Source: Actinoplanes xinjiangensis | GTDB lineage: Bacteria > Actinomycetota > Actinomycetes > Mycobacteriales > Micromonosporaceae | Assembly (NCBI RefSeq): GCF_003148685.1 | Contig: NZ_QGGR01000005.1 | Location: 186,001-250,000, forward strand | Direction of reading: 5' to 3' | Length of the DNA stretch: 64,000 bases | Part shown: positions 44,415 through 56,600 of the stretch, piece after piece | How positions within the stretch are numbered: position 1 is the first letter of the stretch | How the letters are laid out: the number at the start of each line of letters is the position of its first letter | The notes under the pieces: model-generated | The model's input: only the letters and a program-made list of their open reading frames with translations | What the model was told of the DNA's origin: nothing | Databases searched by the model: none | Program-made: the position numbers and the translations under genes

Positions 44415-45319
44415 TGGCCGCCGCCAGCGGAGAAGCGGTGACCCCAGACGCTGTGCGCGGTGGTCTGGCGGGCGATCCAGGTGTCGTCGTCGACGGTGAG
44501 GCCGCCGTAGCCGTACTCGATGTCGAATCCGCTCGGTGTGCGGACGTAGAAGGAGACCATCTCGTCGTTGGCGTGCCGGCCCAGGGTCGAGATCATCGGG
44601 GCCCGGTTGCGGGCGCAGCGGTCGATGGCCCGGCCGACGTCGTCGAGCGTCTCGGTCTCGATCATCAGGTGGACGAGCCCGGTCGGGGCGGGGATCGGGG
44701 CGAGGGCGACGCTGTGGTGGCGGGGGCCGCAGCCGAGGAACCGCATCCACAGTGGCTTGCCGCTCGGCGGCAGCCCGATGTGCTCGGGGACCAGGCGCAT
44801 CGAGTCGCGCAGCCGGAAGCCGAGGACCTCGCTCCAGAATCGTAGGGAGGCGGCATCGTCGCGGGCCGGCAGGACGACGTGGCCCATGCCCTGGCCGCCG
44901 GTGACGAACCGGGTTCCGTAGGTGCTCAGCGACGGCCGGGTGTCGAGGGCGGCACCGCAGAAGAACTCCAGGCGGTTGCCGGCCGGGTCGTCGACGCTGA
45001 TCAGGTGGGAGACGCGGCGGTCGGCGAGTTCGTCGGCGCCGGCCGGTTTGACCGCGATGCCGGCTTCCTCGAGGACGCCGGTGAGCCGGGTGAGGGCGGC
45101 CGGGTCGGCGAGTTCCCAGCCGGAGGCGGCGAGCCGGTCGCGGTCGCCGGGCACCACCACGATGCGGGCCGGCAGTTCGTCCATGCGCAGGTAGACGGCT
45201 TGCGGGTCGGGGCCGCGACCCTCGGTCATGCCGAGCACCTTGACGCCGAAGTCGCGCCAGGCGGGCAGGTCGGTGGCTTCGACGCGCAGGTAGCCGAGGG
45301 ATCGGATGAGGTTGCTCAC
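44411..45319 (-). CDS. hsaC: Extradiol dioxygenase HsaC
   Basis: A 302-residue two-domain iron(II) dioxygenase cleaving the catechol 3,4-DHSA (ring A). Expected iron ligands are in GQGMGHVVLPA (His near residue 145), HHSVALAP (His near 202) and SGFDIEYGYGG (Glu near 263). Similarity to Rv3568c is strong throughout. The GTG at 45319 has GAGGGGAC upstream. The 66-nt gap to hsaD is the largest in this operon. It shares the promoter and KstR site at 47404 with hsaA. Confidence 0.93.
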   Translation of the reverse strand: MSNLIRSLGYLRVEATDLPAWRDFGVKVLGMTEGRGPDPQAVYLRMDELPARIVVVPGDRDRLAASGWELADPAALTRLTGVLEEAGIAVKPAGADELADRRVSHLISVDDPAGNRLEFFCGAALDTRPSLSTYGTRFVTGGQGMGHVVLPARDDAASLRFWSEVLGFRLRDSMRLVPEHIGLPPSGKPLWMRFLGCGPRHHSVALAPIPAPTGLVHLMIETETLDDVGRAIDRCARNRAPMISTLGRHANDEMVSFYVRTPSGFDIEYGYGGLTVDDDTWIARQTTAHSVWGHRFSAGGGH

Positions 45320-45385
45320 GAGCGGTGTCCCCTCTCACAGAACCGGAAGTCGGGGCGGGCGCGATAGCAGAAGTGAAGGTGCGCT

Positions 45386-47357
<1,972 letters not shown>

Positions 47358-47403
47358 GAGAACCCTCCAGGCTGGTTGGCCACGTGTCGAGCGACCCCTA
47401 TAC

Positions 47404-47417
47404 TAGAACACGTTCTA
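47404..47417. promoter_or_regulatory. KstR-type operator, hsaA/kshA
   Basis: TAGAACACGTTCTA matches all eight fixed KstR positions and is a near-perfect palindrome. It lies 47 nt from the hsaA start and 22 nt from the kshA start, so it should control both operons. Confidence 0.9.
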
Positions 47418-47438
47418 CCTATGGACCAGGAGTGGGAC

Positions 47439-48566
47439 ATGAGCATCAGCCAGCAACCGCGCACCATCGATGCCGGGAGGCCACCGGCGAGGTTCGCCCG
47501 TGGGTGGCACTGCCTGGGACTCGCCGACACGTTCCGCGACGGGCAGCCGCACGCGATCGAGGCGTTCGGCACGAAGCTCGTGGTGTTCGCCGATTCCGGT
47601 GGCCGGCTGAACGTGCTGGACGGCTACTGCCGGCACATGGGCGGCGACCTCACGCAGGGCACGATCAAGGGCGACACCATCGCGTGCCCGTTCCACGACT
47701 GGCGGTGGAACGGGGAGGGCCGCTGCGTCGAGGTGCCGTACGCACACCGGATCCCGATGCGGGCGCGCACCAGATCATGGACGACGTGTGAGCAGAACAG
47801 GCAGTTGTTCGTCTGGAACGATCCGCAGGGCAATCCGCCGCCGCCCGAGGTGGCGATCCCCCGCATCGAGGGCGCGTTCTCCGACGAGTGGAGCGACTGG
47901 ACCTGGGATTCGGTGCTCATCGAGGGCGCCAACTGCCGGGAGATCATCGACAACGTCGTCGACATGGCGCACTTCTTCTACATCCACTTCGCCTTCCCGA
48001 CGTTCTTCAAGAACGTGATGGAGGGACATGTGGCGGCCCAGTTCCTCAAGACCCGCCCGCGTCCGGACGTGCCGGCCTCCTCGAGCCAGTCAGGTGACGC
48101 CACGCTGCGGTCGGAGGCGGCCTACTACGGGCCGGCATACATGATCGACTATCTGTACAACGACTGGCACGGCGTCAACATCGAGTCGGTGCTGATCAAC
48201 TGCCACTACCCGGTCAGTCCGGACTCGTTCGTCCTCCAGTGGGGCCTGATCATGAAGCGGCTGCCCGGGCTCAGCACCGAGCAGGCGGCCAAGGCGGCGG
48301 CCAAGTTCGCCAAGGGCATCGGCGTCGGGTTCCTCCAGGACGTGGAGATCTGGAAGAACAAGACGCGCATCGACAATCCGCTGCTCTGTGCCGAGGACGG
48401 GCCGGTCTACCAGCTCCGCCGGTGGTATGAGCAGTTCTACGTCGACGTCGAGGACGTCACCGACGACATGGTCGCGCGCTACGAGTTCGAGGTGGACACG
48501 ACGCGGGCGGTCGAGACGTGGGAGGCCGAGGTCGCCGCCAACCAGGCCCGGGCCGCCGCCTCATGA
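47439..48566 (+). CDS. kshA: 3-ketosteroid 9-alpha-hydroxylase oxygenase KshA
   Basis: A 375-residue Rieske non-heme iron oxygenase that hydroxylates C9, opening ring B when combined with KstD. The Rieske cluster ligands are C64-R-H66 and C83-P-F-H86. The mononuclear iron site is in DNVVDMAHFFYIHF near residues 170-183. The ATG at 47439 has AGGAG 7 nt upstream; an in-frame ATG at 47421 touches the operator region and is less likely. The stop overlaps the next gene (ATGA), leading to kshB. Confidence 0.94.
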   Translation: MSISQQPRTIDAGRPPARFARGWHCLGLADTFRDGQPHAIEAFGTKLVVFADSGGRLNVLDGYCRHMGGDLTQGTIKGDTIACPFHDWRWNGEGRCVEVPYAHRIPMRARTRSWTTCEQNRQLFVWNDPQGNPPPPEVAIPRIEGAFSDEWSDWTWDSVLIEGANCREIIDNVVDMAHFFYIHFAFPTFFKNVMEGHVAAQFLKTRPRPDVPASSSQSGDATLRSEAAYYGPAYMIDYLYNDWHGVNIESVLINCHYPVSPDSFVLQWGLIMKRLPGLSTEQAAKAAAKFAKGIGVGFLQDVEIWKNKTRIDNPLLCAEDGPVYQLRRWYEQFYVDVEDVTDDMVARYEFEVDTTRAVETWEAEVAANQARAAAS

Positions 48567-48901
48567 CCGTCACCGGCAGCGAGATCACCGGGAGCGACCT
48601 CACCGGGAGCGAGGTCACCGGGAGCGACGGGCGGCACAGGAGCCGGACCGACACCGACGAGCGGCAGGAATACCTGGCCGGCGGTCTCACCGAGGTGCGG
48701 TGCGAGGCGTGCGGGCGCCTGGTGCAGGCCGGCAAACGCAGCGTGATGCAGACCAGCGTGCAGTGGTCCGGGCCGGTGTGCGACCGGCTCTCCGACGCGG
48801 CCGCTGCCGCTGGGCGGCCCACCGCGCTCGTCCCCACCTGCCCCGAGCTGCGGGCGAGCATCGACCGGGCGGTTCGCGAGGGTCGTCTGGAGGTGAGCTG
48901 A
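48563..48901 (+). CDS. Small Cys-containing protein between kshA and kshB
   Basis: A 112-residue protein of unknown function. Its N-terminus is four TGSxx pentapeptide repeats (residues 4-23) encoded by a 15-bp repeat. The core has CEACGRLVQAGKRSV (C-x2-C) and a later Cys in SGPVCDRL, which could bind a metal. It starts at an ATG overlapping the kshA stop and its stop overlaps the kshB start (TGATG). Strict coupling suggests a role with the KshAB electron-transfer pair, but this is inference. It has no membrane segment. Confidence 0.75.
   Translation: MTVTGSEITGSDLTGSEVTGSDGRHRSRTDTDERQEYLAGGLTEVRCEACGRLVQAGKRSVMQTSVQWSGPVCDRLSDAAAAAGRPTALVPTCPELRASIDRAVREGRLEVS
48572..48631. repeat. Four 15-bp tandem repeats at the start of the kshA-kshB spacer gene
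   Basis: ACCGGGAGCGACCTC-like units at 48572, 48587, 48602 and 48617 encode TGSEI, TGSDL, TGSEV and TGSDG. Confidence 0.9.
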
Positions 48902-49824
48902 TGCCGGATTTCCGCCCTGTCCGGATCGCCGCGGTGATCCCGGAGACCGCGGACGCGTGCTCGCTGGTGCTCGACACCACCTTCGACTACCTGCCCGGCC
49001 AGTACCTGACGGTGCGGACCCCGGCCGGGGCACGCTGCTATTCGCTGTCCAGCGCGCCGGGTGTCGACAGGTCTCCCACGGTGACGGTGAAACGGGTGCC
49101 GGGCGGCCAGGTGTCGAACTGGATCTGCGACCACGTCCGCGCGGGCGACACCCTCGACATGGCGGGCCCGGCCGGGTCGTTCACGCCGGCATCCCTCGAC
49201 GACGACCTGTTACTGCTGGCCGCGGGCTCGGGCATCACGCCGATCATGGGGATCGTCAAGGTGCTGCGGGGTGACCCCGTCCTCGTCTACGCCAATCGGG
49301 ACGCCGATTCGGTCATCTTCGCCGAACGGCTCGACGGGATGCTGCCGGTCATCCACTGGTATGACAGCGAGCGGGGCATTCCCACCGCTGACGCACTCAG
49401 GGAGCTGCTCACGCCGTACCGCGGGAGGGAGGCCTTCATCTGCGGACCGGAGGCATTCGTCGCCGTCGCCGAGAAGGCGCTGCAATCGGCGGGCGTGCCG
49501 GCCTCCCGCATCCGGGTGGAGCGATTCGAGGTGGAGCCGGTCGACAGCCGGTCGGCCGTCGCCGAGGTGGCGATCGACGGGCAGACACACGTGCTGCCGT
49601 GGGCGCCGGGCAAACGGCTCCTCGACGTGATCATCGACGCGGGACTCAACCCACCCTATTCGTGCCGGCAGGGCCAGTGCGGAGCGTGCGCGGTGCGGCT
49701 CACCAGCGGTGAGGTCACGCTGGTCAACAACGAGATCCTCGAGGAGGAGGACTTTGCGGAGGGTTACATCCTGGCCTGCCAGGCGGTCCCGGTCACCGAG
49801 CACGTCGCGGTCACCTATTACTGA
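48901..49824 (+). CDS. kshB: 3-ketosteroid 9-alpha-hydroxylase reductase KshB
   Basis: A 307-residue ferredoxin reductase passing electrons from NADH to KshA. The FAD-binding motif CYSLSSAP (R-x-Y-S-like) lies near residue 43, the NAD-binding AAGSGITPIMGI near 106 and a C-terminal plant-type 2Fe-2S site SCRQGQCGACAVR plus LACQ near 257-297. Length and order fit KshB (Rv3571). Here it is in the kshA operon, whereas in M. tuberculosis it lies opposite hsaA and away from kshA. Confidence 0.92.
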   Translation: MPDFRPVRIAAVIPETADACSLVLDTTFDYLPGQYLTVRTPAGARCYSLSSAPGVDRSPTVTVKRVPGGQVSNWICDHVRAGDTLDMAGPAGSFTPASLDDDLLLLAAGSGITPIMGIVKVLRGDPVLVYANRDADSVIFAERLDGMLPVIHWYDSERGIPTADALRELLTPYRGREAFICGPEAFVAVAEKALQSAGVPASRIRVERFEVEPVDSRSAVAEVAIDGQTHVLPWAPGKRLLDVIIDAGLNPPYSCRQGQCGACAVRLTSGEVTLVNNEILEEEDFAEGYILACQAVPVTEHVAVTYY

Positions 49825-49849
49825 AACCCCTACGGGTCGGCGCTACGGT

Positions 49850-50995
49850 ATGCCCGTGGAAATCGTGGCGCGCCTGCGAACCGGTTTTGCCGCCGAACGG
49901 CTGCTCTGCCATCCGCGACTGCCGCTGATCGCCGGCTGGGAGCCCGATCGCCCCGCGCTCCGGATCTGGGAATGCGGAGACGGGCAGCTCCACGAACTCG
50001 CGATGATCGGCGACGACACGGTTCCCTATGGCCGCGAGTACGGTTCGGACCGTCTGAGCCGGACCCCCGACGCCGCCTGGCATCCCGAGAAACCGCAGCT
50101 GGTGGTAGCCGGCACCGACATTCTCCTCAGCTGGACCCCGGCCGGGACGGCAGCCGTCACGACCGAACAGCCGACCATCGGGTTCCGGCAGGTGGCGTTC
50201 AGTCCGGACGGCCGCACCCTGTGGCTGTCGCCGGCGCCGCACTGGGAGCACGACTGGCAACGTTCGATCGCCCTGGACCCGGCGACCGGAGCCACCGTCG
50301 TCGCCCCGGGCTGGAACACCGGCGTCGCCGTTCACCCGGCCGGCGGGCTGGTGGTCACGATGACCAGCGACCAGGCCGAGACCGAGGTTTACTTCGCCAC
50401 GATGACCGACGGGACGCCGGCTCGGATGCGGCCGCTGCGCCGGGCCCTGTCGCTGGCGTGTGACGGCTACGAGACGCCGGTGTTCAGCGCGGACGGCCGG
50501 TACTTCGCGATCCGTGGTGGCGCCTACGAGCACTTCGTCGAGGTCTTCGCGTTCCCGTCGCTGCACCGGGTCGCCGGTTTCGGGCTGGGCGAGCCGTACC
50601 CGGATCCCGGCAACACCTGGTCGTTCCGGAACATCACGTTCGGCGCGGCACCCGCGGTGCTGTGGATCGGCACACCCGCCGGCCGCCTGATCGAATACGA
50701 CGTGGACGGTGGCCGGCTCGACGAGCACCCACCTGTCACGTCGCAGATCACCGCGCTGGCCACCACGTCGGCGGGCGTGCTGGCCGTCGCCTCCACCGAC
50801 GGCGACCTGCTCCTGCTGGCGGTGGGTACGGGCCCGGCCCGGGCAGCCCGGGACGGCGTCGCGGCGTTCCTCGACGCCACCGGACCCGTCGCCCCACGAA
50901 GCGACGAGGACGAGGACGATCGCTTCGACTTCGTCGAGAGCCCGCAGGCGCCCTGGATCCACCTCACCCCTGGCGCAGCTCCCGGGCGATCGTGA
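49850..50995 (+). CDS. WD40-like beta-propeller protein of unknown function
   Basis: A 381-residue cytoplasmic protein without a signal peptide. Repeated motifs such as [31 protein letters not shown] and [16 protein letters not shown] recur about every 45-60 residues, typical of beta-propeller blades. The reaction, if any, is unknown. The ATG at 49850 is 25 nt after the kshB stop, so co-transcription is possible. The 3' end overlaps the convergent hsaF by 32 bp, which links the two operons physically. Confidence 0.7.
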   Translation: MPVEIVARLRTGFAAERLLCHPRLPLIAGWEPDRPALRIWECGDGQLHELAMIGDDTVPYGREYGSDRLSRTPDAAWHPEKPQLVVAGTDILLSWTPAGTAAVTTEQPTIGFRQVAFSPDGRTLWLSPAPHWEHDWQRSIALDPATGATVVAPGWNTGVAVHPAGGLVVTMTSDQAETEVYFATMTDGTPARMRPLRRALSLACDGYETPVFSADGRYFAIRGGAYEHFVEVFAFPSLHRVAGFGLGEPYPDPGNTWSFRNITFGAAPAVLWIGTPAGRLIEYDVDGGRLDEHPPVTSQITALATTSAGVLAVASTDGDLLLLAVGTGPARAARDGVAAFLDATGPVAPRSDEDEDDRFDFVESPQAPWIHLTPGAAPGRS

Positions 50996-51977
50996 TCAGC
51001 TGGTCCTCCTGGCCGCCGATCAGTCGCCGCTCCCCCGCCTTCACCAGGATCTCCGCGCCCGACACTTGATAGCGTTCGGCCAGCGCGTACGCGTGCATGA
51101 GGAAGCTGGAGTAGACCCCCGCGTACCCCATGATCAGCGCCATCCGGTCGAGTCGGCACTCGTCGGCCATGGCCGGGCGTACCACGTCCTCCGCCGCGTC
51201 GACGATCTTGAAGAAGTCGACCCCGGTACGGATGCCCAGTTTGTCGCAGACGCCGACGAACGCCTCGACCGGTGTGTTCCCGGCGCCCGCCCCGAACCGC
51301 CGGGTGCTGCCGTCGATCTGCTTCGCCCCCGCCCGGTAGGCAAGCACCGAGTTCGCGACCCCGAGCCCCAGGTTCTCGTGCCCGTGGAACCCGACCTGCA
51401 CGTCCCCACCCAGCTCGGCGACGAGGGCGGCGACCCGGTCACCGACCTGATCGAGGACGAGCGCGCCCGCCGAATCGACCACGTAGACGCACTCGCAGCC
51501 GGCGTCCGCCATGATCCGGGCCTGTTCGGCGAGCCGTTCCGGTGGGCTCGAATGCGCCATCATCAGGAAACCGACCGTCTCCAGCCCCAGGTCACGGGCG
51601 ATCCCGAAATGCTGGACGGCGATGTCGGCCTCGGTGCAGTGGGTGGCGATCCGGCAGACCGTGGCACCGTTCCCGGCCGCCGCCCGGATGTCGTCGAGGA
51701 CCCCGACGCCCGGCAGCATCAGGAAGGCGATCTTCGCGCGGGTGGCCGTCCGTACCGCCGCACTGATCAGGTCCTGCTCCGGGGTGCGGCTGAACCCGTA
51801 GGTGAACGACGACCCGCCCAGCCCGTCACCATGGGTGACCTCGATGACGGGAACACCGGCGTCGTCGAGGGCCGCCACGATGGCGGTCACCTCGCCGACG
51901 GTGAACTGGTGCCGCTTGGCGTGCGACCCGTCCCGCAACGACGAGTCAGTGATCCTGAGGTCGAGCAAGTTCCTCAC
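50964..51977 (-). CDS. hsaF: 4-hydroxy-2-oxoacid aldolase HsaF
   Basis: A 337-residue metal-dependent aldolase. It splits 4-hydroxy-2-oxohexanoate into pyruvate and propanal, the latter channelled to Hsa[15 protein letters not shown] near residues 12-25 and the metal-binding [11 protein letters not shown] near 197-207 are diagnostic. The GTG at 51977 lies 32 bp inside hsaG, unusually deep overlap for this pair. It is the last gene of the FAD dehydrogenase-hsaE-hsaG-hsaF operon. Confidence 0.93.
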   Translation of the reverse strand: MRNLLDLRITDSSLRDGSHAKRHQFTVGEVTAIVAALDDAGVPVIEVTHGDGLGGSSFTYGFSRTPEQDLISAAVRTATRAKIAFLMLPGVGVLDDIRAAAGNGATVCRIATHCTEADIAVQHFGIARDLGLETVGFLMMAHSSPPERLAEQARIMADAGCECVYVVDSAGALVLDQVGDRVAALVAELGGDVQVGFHGHENLGLGVANSVLAYRAGAKQIDGSTRRFGAGAGNTPVEAFVGVCDKLGIRTGVDFFKIVDAAEDVVRPAMADECRLDRMALIMGYAGVYSSFLMHAYALAERYQVSGAEILVKAGERRLIGGQEDQLITIARELRQG

Positions 51978-52824
51978 CCACCCTGGTAGCCGCCGCGGTC
52001 ATGATGTCCAGATTTCCGGCGTACGCCGGCATGAAGTCGCCCGCTCCTTCGACCTCGACGAAGATGCCCACCCGGATCCGGTCGCCGACCGGGTCGAACT
52101 GGGGCTCGTCCAGCAGCCGGTATCCGGGCACATACACCGAAACCGCGGCGACCAGGTCCACGACGGACTTCGTGATGGCCGCCTGGTCGGCGTCCGGCGA
52201 CACCGCGCAGAAGATCGTGTCGCGCATGATCAGCGGCGGCTCCGCCGGGTTCAGCACGATGATCGCCTTGCCCCGCGCGGCACCCCCGATGGTCTCCAGC
52301 CCACGGCTCGTCGTCCGGGTGAACTCGTCGATGTTCGCCCTGGTCCCCGGCCCGGCCGAACGCGACGCCACGGTCGCGACGATCTCCGCGTAGCTGACCG
52401 GCGTCACCCGCGACACCGCGTACACCATCGGGATCGTCGCCTGCCCGCCGCAGGTGATCAGATTGAGATTCGGCGCGTCCCGATGCTCGCCGAGGTTCAC
52501 CTCGGGCACCACCGCCGGCCCGGTCGCCGCCGGCGTCAGATCAATCGCCCGGATCCCCGCCTCCGCGTACCGCGGCGCATGCGCCCGGTGCACCCCCGCC
52601 GACGTCGCCTCGAACACCAGGTCCGGCAGCGGATCCTGGCGCAGCAGCCAGTCCACGCCCGCACTGCCGGCCGCCAGCCCCGCCTCCGCCGCCCGCCGCA
52701 ACCCCGGGCTCTCCGGGTCGATGCCGACCATCCACCGCGGCTCGATGACCGGCGACCGCAGCAATTTGTACATCAGATCCGTCCCGATGTTCCCCGACCC
52801 GACGATCGCCGCGCTGAGCATCAT
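51946..52824 (-). CDS. hsaG: Acylating propanal dehydrogenase HsaG
   Basis: A 292-residue NAD/CoA-dependent enzyme converting propanal (or acetaldehyde) to acyl-CoA and forming a complex with HsaF. The NAD motif [18 protein letters not shown] lies near residues 7-24, and the catalytic Cys in [11 protein letters not shown] near 126. The ATG at 52824 overlaps the hsaE stop and has GGGAGGGATCGGG upstream. An ATG 3 nt on is equivalent. Confidence 0.93.
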   Translation of the reverse strand: MMLSAAIVGSGNIGTDLMYKLLRSPVIEPRWMVGIDPESPGLRRAAEAGLAAGSAGVDWLLRQDPLPDLVFEATSAGVHRAHAPRYAEAGIRAIDLTPAATGPAVVPEVNLGEHRDAPNLNLITCGGQATIPMVYAVSRVTPVSYAEIVATVASRSAGPGTRANIDEFTRTTSRGLETIGGAARGKAIIVLNPAEPPLIMRDTIFCAVSPDADQAAITKSVVDLVAAVSVYVPGYRLLDEPQFDPVGDRIRVGIFVEVEGAGDFMPAYAGNLDIMTAAATRVGEELARPQDH

Positions 52825-53621
52825 TCCCGATCCCTCCCTTTCCCATCGGCGAACGCCAATCGCACATCGCCGAGCCCGCTGAACTCGGCCCGGAATTCAT
52901 CACCCGGCCGCGCATCGACGGCCCGCGCGCACGCCCCCGGAAGAATGAGATGCCCAGCCTTCAACCGAACCCCGAATTTCGCCACCGTCCGCGCCAGCCA
53001 GGCAACCGCGGTCACCGGATTCCCGAGCACGGCGTCCGACCGCCCGGCCGCCACCTCTTCGCCCCCACGCCACAGAACCGCGGCGATACCGCGAGGATCA
53101 ACGTCTTTCGGCGGTACGCGCTGAGCACCCACCACGAATCCCGCGGAAGAGGCATTGTCGGCGATCGTGTCGGCAAGGCTGATCCGCCAGTCCGCGATCC
53201 GGCTGTCGATCAGTTCGATCGAAGGAGCAAACGCCGCGGTGGCCGCCAGAACGTCGTCCTCGGTACAGTCCTCCCCCGGCAGGTCGTCCCCCAGCAGGAA
53301 CGCCACCTCGATCTCCACCCGCGGAGAACAGAACCGGGAGGCATCGACCGCCTCGTCCTCGGACAATCGCATGTCGGCGAGCAGATGCCCGTAATCCGGT
53401 TCGTCCACTCCCATCATGTCCTGCATCGCCTTCGACGAGAGCCCCACCTTGTGCCCCACGACAGCGGCACTACGGCGCCGAATGTTGTGCAGTTGAATCG
53501 CATAGGCGTCATCGGCGGTAAGCCCCGGGAATTCCTGAACAAGCGGCGCCACGGGCAGCCGATCCCGTTCCGCATCCCGAAGTCGATCAGCGATGATGCG
53601 CAGCTCAGTCTCGTTGATCAT
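52821..53621 (-). CDS. hsaE: 2-hydroxypentadienoate hydratase HsaE
   Basis: A 266-residue hydratase adding water to the 2-hydroxyhexa-2,4-dienoate made by Hsa[23 protein letters not shown] near residues 56-77 and [13 protein letters not shown] near 100-112 (metal-ligand Glu residues) are typical. The frame continues upstream to 54611 only because it runs antiparallel to the repeat-rich tail of the preceding gene. The ATG at 53621 with GGAAGGAAC upstream fits the family. It overlaps the FAD dehydrogenase stop by 17 bp. Confidence 0.92.
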   Translation of the reverse strand: MINETELRIIADRLRDAERDRLPVAPLVQEFPGLTADDAYAIQLHNIRRRSAAVVGHKVGLSSKAMQDMMGVDEPDYGHLLADMRLSEDEAVDASRFCSPRVEIEVAFLLGDDLPGEDCTEDDVLAATAAFAPSIELIDSRIADWRISLADTIADNASSAGFVVGAQRVPPKDVDPRGIAAVLWRGGEEVAAGRSDAVLGNPVTAVAWLARTVAKFGVRLKAGHLILPGACARAVDARPGDEFRAEFSGLGDVRLAFADGKGRDRE

Positions 53622-56600
53622 GAGTTCCTTCCGACTCGGAACCGCTTTCAACCCCCGCAGCAGACGCACCCGACTCCGCACCACCAGACGCGGAAACGGC
53701 ATCGACCCCAGGAGACCCCGACGGGCCACCAGACGAAGCGACGTCCGCGGCCGTGGAGGAAGAGTCCGCCGGTGTGCCAGAGCCGCTGAAGACAGAGGCC
53801 GACGACGCCCCGGCAGCGACCCCACCCGACGACGTGGCGGCGTTGACCGACAACGTGGCGGCGTCAGCCGGCGACGTGGCGGTGATCGCCGTCGCGGTGA
53901 CGGCCGACGGCGTGACGGTGGCCGGCGTGACGGCCGGCGTGCCCGGCGTGACGGCGGCAGTCGCGATAGTGGGCGTGGTGGCGGCAGGCGCGGTGGTCGG
54001 CGTGGTGGCGGCAGGCGCGGTGGCGGCAGGCGTGGTGGCGGCAGTCGCGGTGGTCGGCGTGGCGGTGGTGGTGGTCGGCGTGGCCGCCACGGTGGCCGGC
54101 GTGGCTGGCGTAGCCATGGCGCTGGCCGGGGTGGCCGTCGCGGCGGTTGGTGGGGTCGTTGCGGTGGCTGGTGTGGCCGCCTCGGTGGTTGGTGTGGCGG
54201 TGGTGGTGGTCGGCGTGGCCGCCACGGTGGCCGGCGTGGCTGGCGTAGCCATGGCGCTGGCCGGGGTGGCCGTCGCGGCGGTTGGTGGGGTCGTTGCGGT
54301 GGCTGGTGTGGCCGCCTCGGTGGTTGGTGTGGCGGTGGTGGTGGTCGGCGTGGCCGCCACGGTGGCCGGCGTGGCTGGCGTAGCCATGGCGCTGGCCGGG
54401 GTGGCCGTCGCGGCGGTTGGTGGGGTCGTTGCGGTGGCTGGTGTGGCCGCCTCGGTGGTTGGTGTGGCGGCGCTTGTCCGGACTTCAAGGGCCGCGGATG
54501 CGGTTGCGGCATGGCGGCCCGCGCGCCGGCCGGAGAAGACACAGTCGGCCAGTGAGAGACCGCTGACATACGACCCCGAACAGATACCGACTGCGGTCCG
54601 GCCCGCGGCATAGAGTCCGGAGATCGACGCTCCCGAGGGGGTCAGCACCCGGCCGGTCTCCTCATCGACGATCAGGCCACCAAGAGTCAGCATCGGCGCC
54701 GGAACGGCTCGCAGCGAGACGTCGATGAGCGAAAACGGCGCCTTGACCAGCGGCCGGACCAACGCCACCGGTTTACCGACCTCGTCCCGGGCCGGACCAC
54801 CGACGGCCGCGTCAGCGACACCCGCAGCTACGACAACATCGTCCGCCGCCACAACAGAATCGCCCGCAGCCACAGCGCCATCAGTCACAGCCTCGCCACC
54901 CTCGTCTGCGGCCCCAGCATCGTTCGTGGACGCAGCACCACCCTCAGCAGCGGCTTCGCTCGCGGACACACCACCACCCTCGGCAGCGGCTTCGTTCACG
55001 GCCACAGCACCGTCGGCTGCGTTGTCCGCGGCGGCGTTGGTAGCAGCGGCATTCGTAGCAGCGGCGAAGTTGTTCGCGACGGGGTTACCCGCGACAGCGT
55101 TGTTCGCGGCTACGGTGGCGGCGAGAGTCGCCTCGTCGATGCCGGCACGGCGGGCCAATGCCGACAGGGTCGCCGCTGAGGTGCGGCGGGCAGTGAAGAG
55201 CCACCAACTCTGCCACCGCTGGAACCACAACGTCTGCGAGGGAACCTGCCGCCACGCCTCACGGAGCACGTCCGAGTCGACGAGGAGCCAGGCCCTGCCG
55301 TCGGGGGAGGCGCGGATGGCTTCACCGATCGCCGCACCGTAGCGGGACTCGTCGCACACCCGCAGCCCGGCCCGGTCCACGAGAACGCCGCCGAGCAGCG
55401 CCGACGGCGGGGTGAGAAACCGCCATAGCGTGACCCGGTCCAGGTGCCGGGTGCCCGCACCGGCCGCCGTCCCGAGCCGGATGCCAGCCCCGTCGTCGCC
55501 CGGCGTCCCCAGTCGCAACCCGCGATACCCGGGCGCATGCTCCCGCATCATCTCCCGGTCGAAGACGAACCCCCCGGCCGCCAACACCACCGCATCCGCG
55601 TGAATCCGCAGTTCCTGCCCGTAGCACTCCTCGATCCAGGCAACCGCCCGGTGCAGCACCCGCCCGAAACCCGGCACATAGACCCCCGGCTTCACCGACC
55701 ACCGGTGCAGCCACCGGTGCGCGACCCGGGCCCACCCCGGCGCCCCGCGCAGCGTCCGGCAAACCACCCCGACAACCCGCTCCCCCAAACCATCCACTCC
55801 AGATCCTGAGCCTGCCCGGACAGACGACAGCCGGTCGTCATCCGAATCCGGCTGGCTCCCACCGCTGTCTCCAGCCGTTTGAGACAGCGGTGACGACCAG
55901 CCGACGCGATCTGATTGGGGCACTTCGGTATCAGCCACCCCGCGAGGGAACGGCGAAGACCGGGTCGCAGAACTCGCAGCCGGCCCAGCGCCAGGGACGG
56001 GCTGGTTCTCACCGCTGCCTCCGGCACGCTGAGACAGCGGTGACGACCAGCCAACGTGACCCGGCTGGCTCCCACCGCTGCCTCCTGAGCGCTGAGACAG
56101 CGGTGACGACCAGCCGAGGGAATCCGGCTGGCTCTCAGCGCTGCCTCCGGGGCACTGAGGCAGCGGTGACGACCAGCCAACGTGACCCGGCTGGCTCCCA
56201 CCGCTGCCTCCGGGGCGCCGAGACAACGGTGACGACCAGCCGAGGGAATCCGGCTGGCTCCCACCGCTGTCTCCGGGGCGCTGAGACAACGGTGACGACC
56301 AGCCGGAGGGATCCGGCTGGCTCTCAGCGCTGTCTCCGGGGGGCTGGGACGGCGGGGGCGGCCACGTGGGGGTGGAGGGGTGCGGGTGGGGGGCGGTGGG
56401 CGTACTGGTGTGGGGGGTGGGGGACAGCAGGAGGGTGACGGCTCGGGATTGCGGGAGGAAACGGATTCGGCGCGCGAAGGCGGCTGCCGCCAGGCGGGCG
56501 TGGAGGGTGCCGCCGGAGGTTCCGGGGGCGTGGGTTCGATGTCCTCGTGGGGCGGGCGCGGGGTGACCGTGTTCGCTGCCCGACTGGTACAGGTAGTGGC

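Noticed and set aside
53622-54611. N-terminal extension of HsaE to 596 residues (Pro/Arg-rich)
   Set aside because: It would be translated from the alternative frame of the FAD dehydrogenase repeats; HsaE family length and a GGAAGGAAC site support the start at 53621.
53593-54613. Gly/Arg- and Val/Ala-rich plus-strand frames over the 135-bp repeats
   Set aside because: They are repeat-driven shadows of the FAD dehydrogenase tail, without a start signal or known family.
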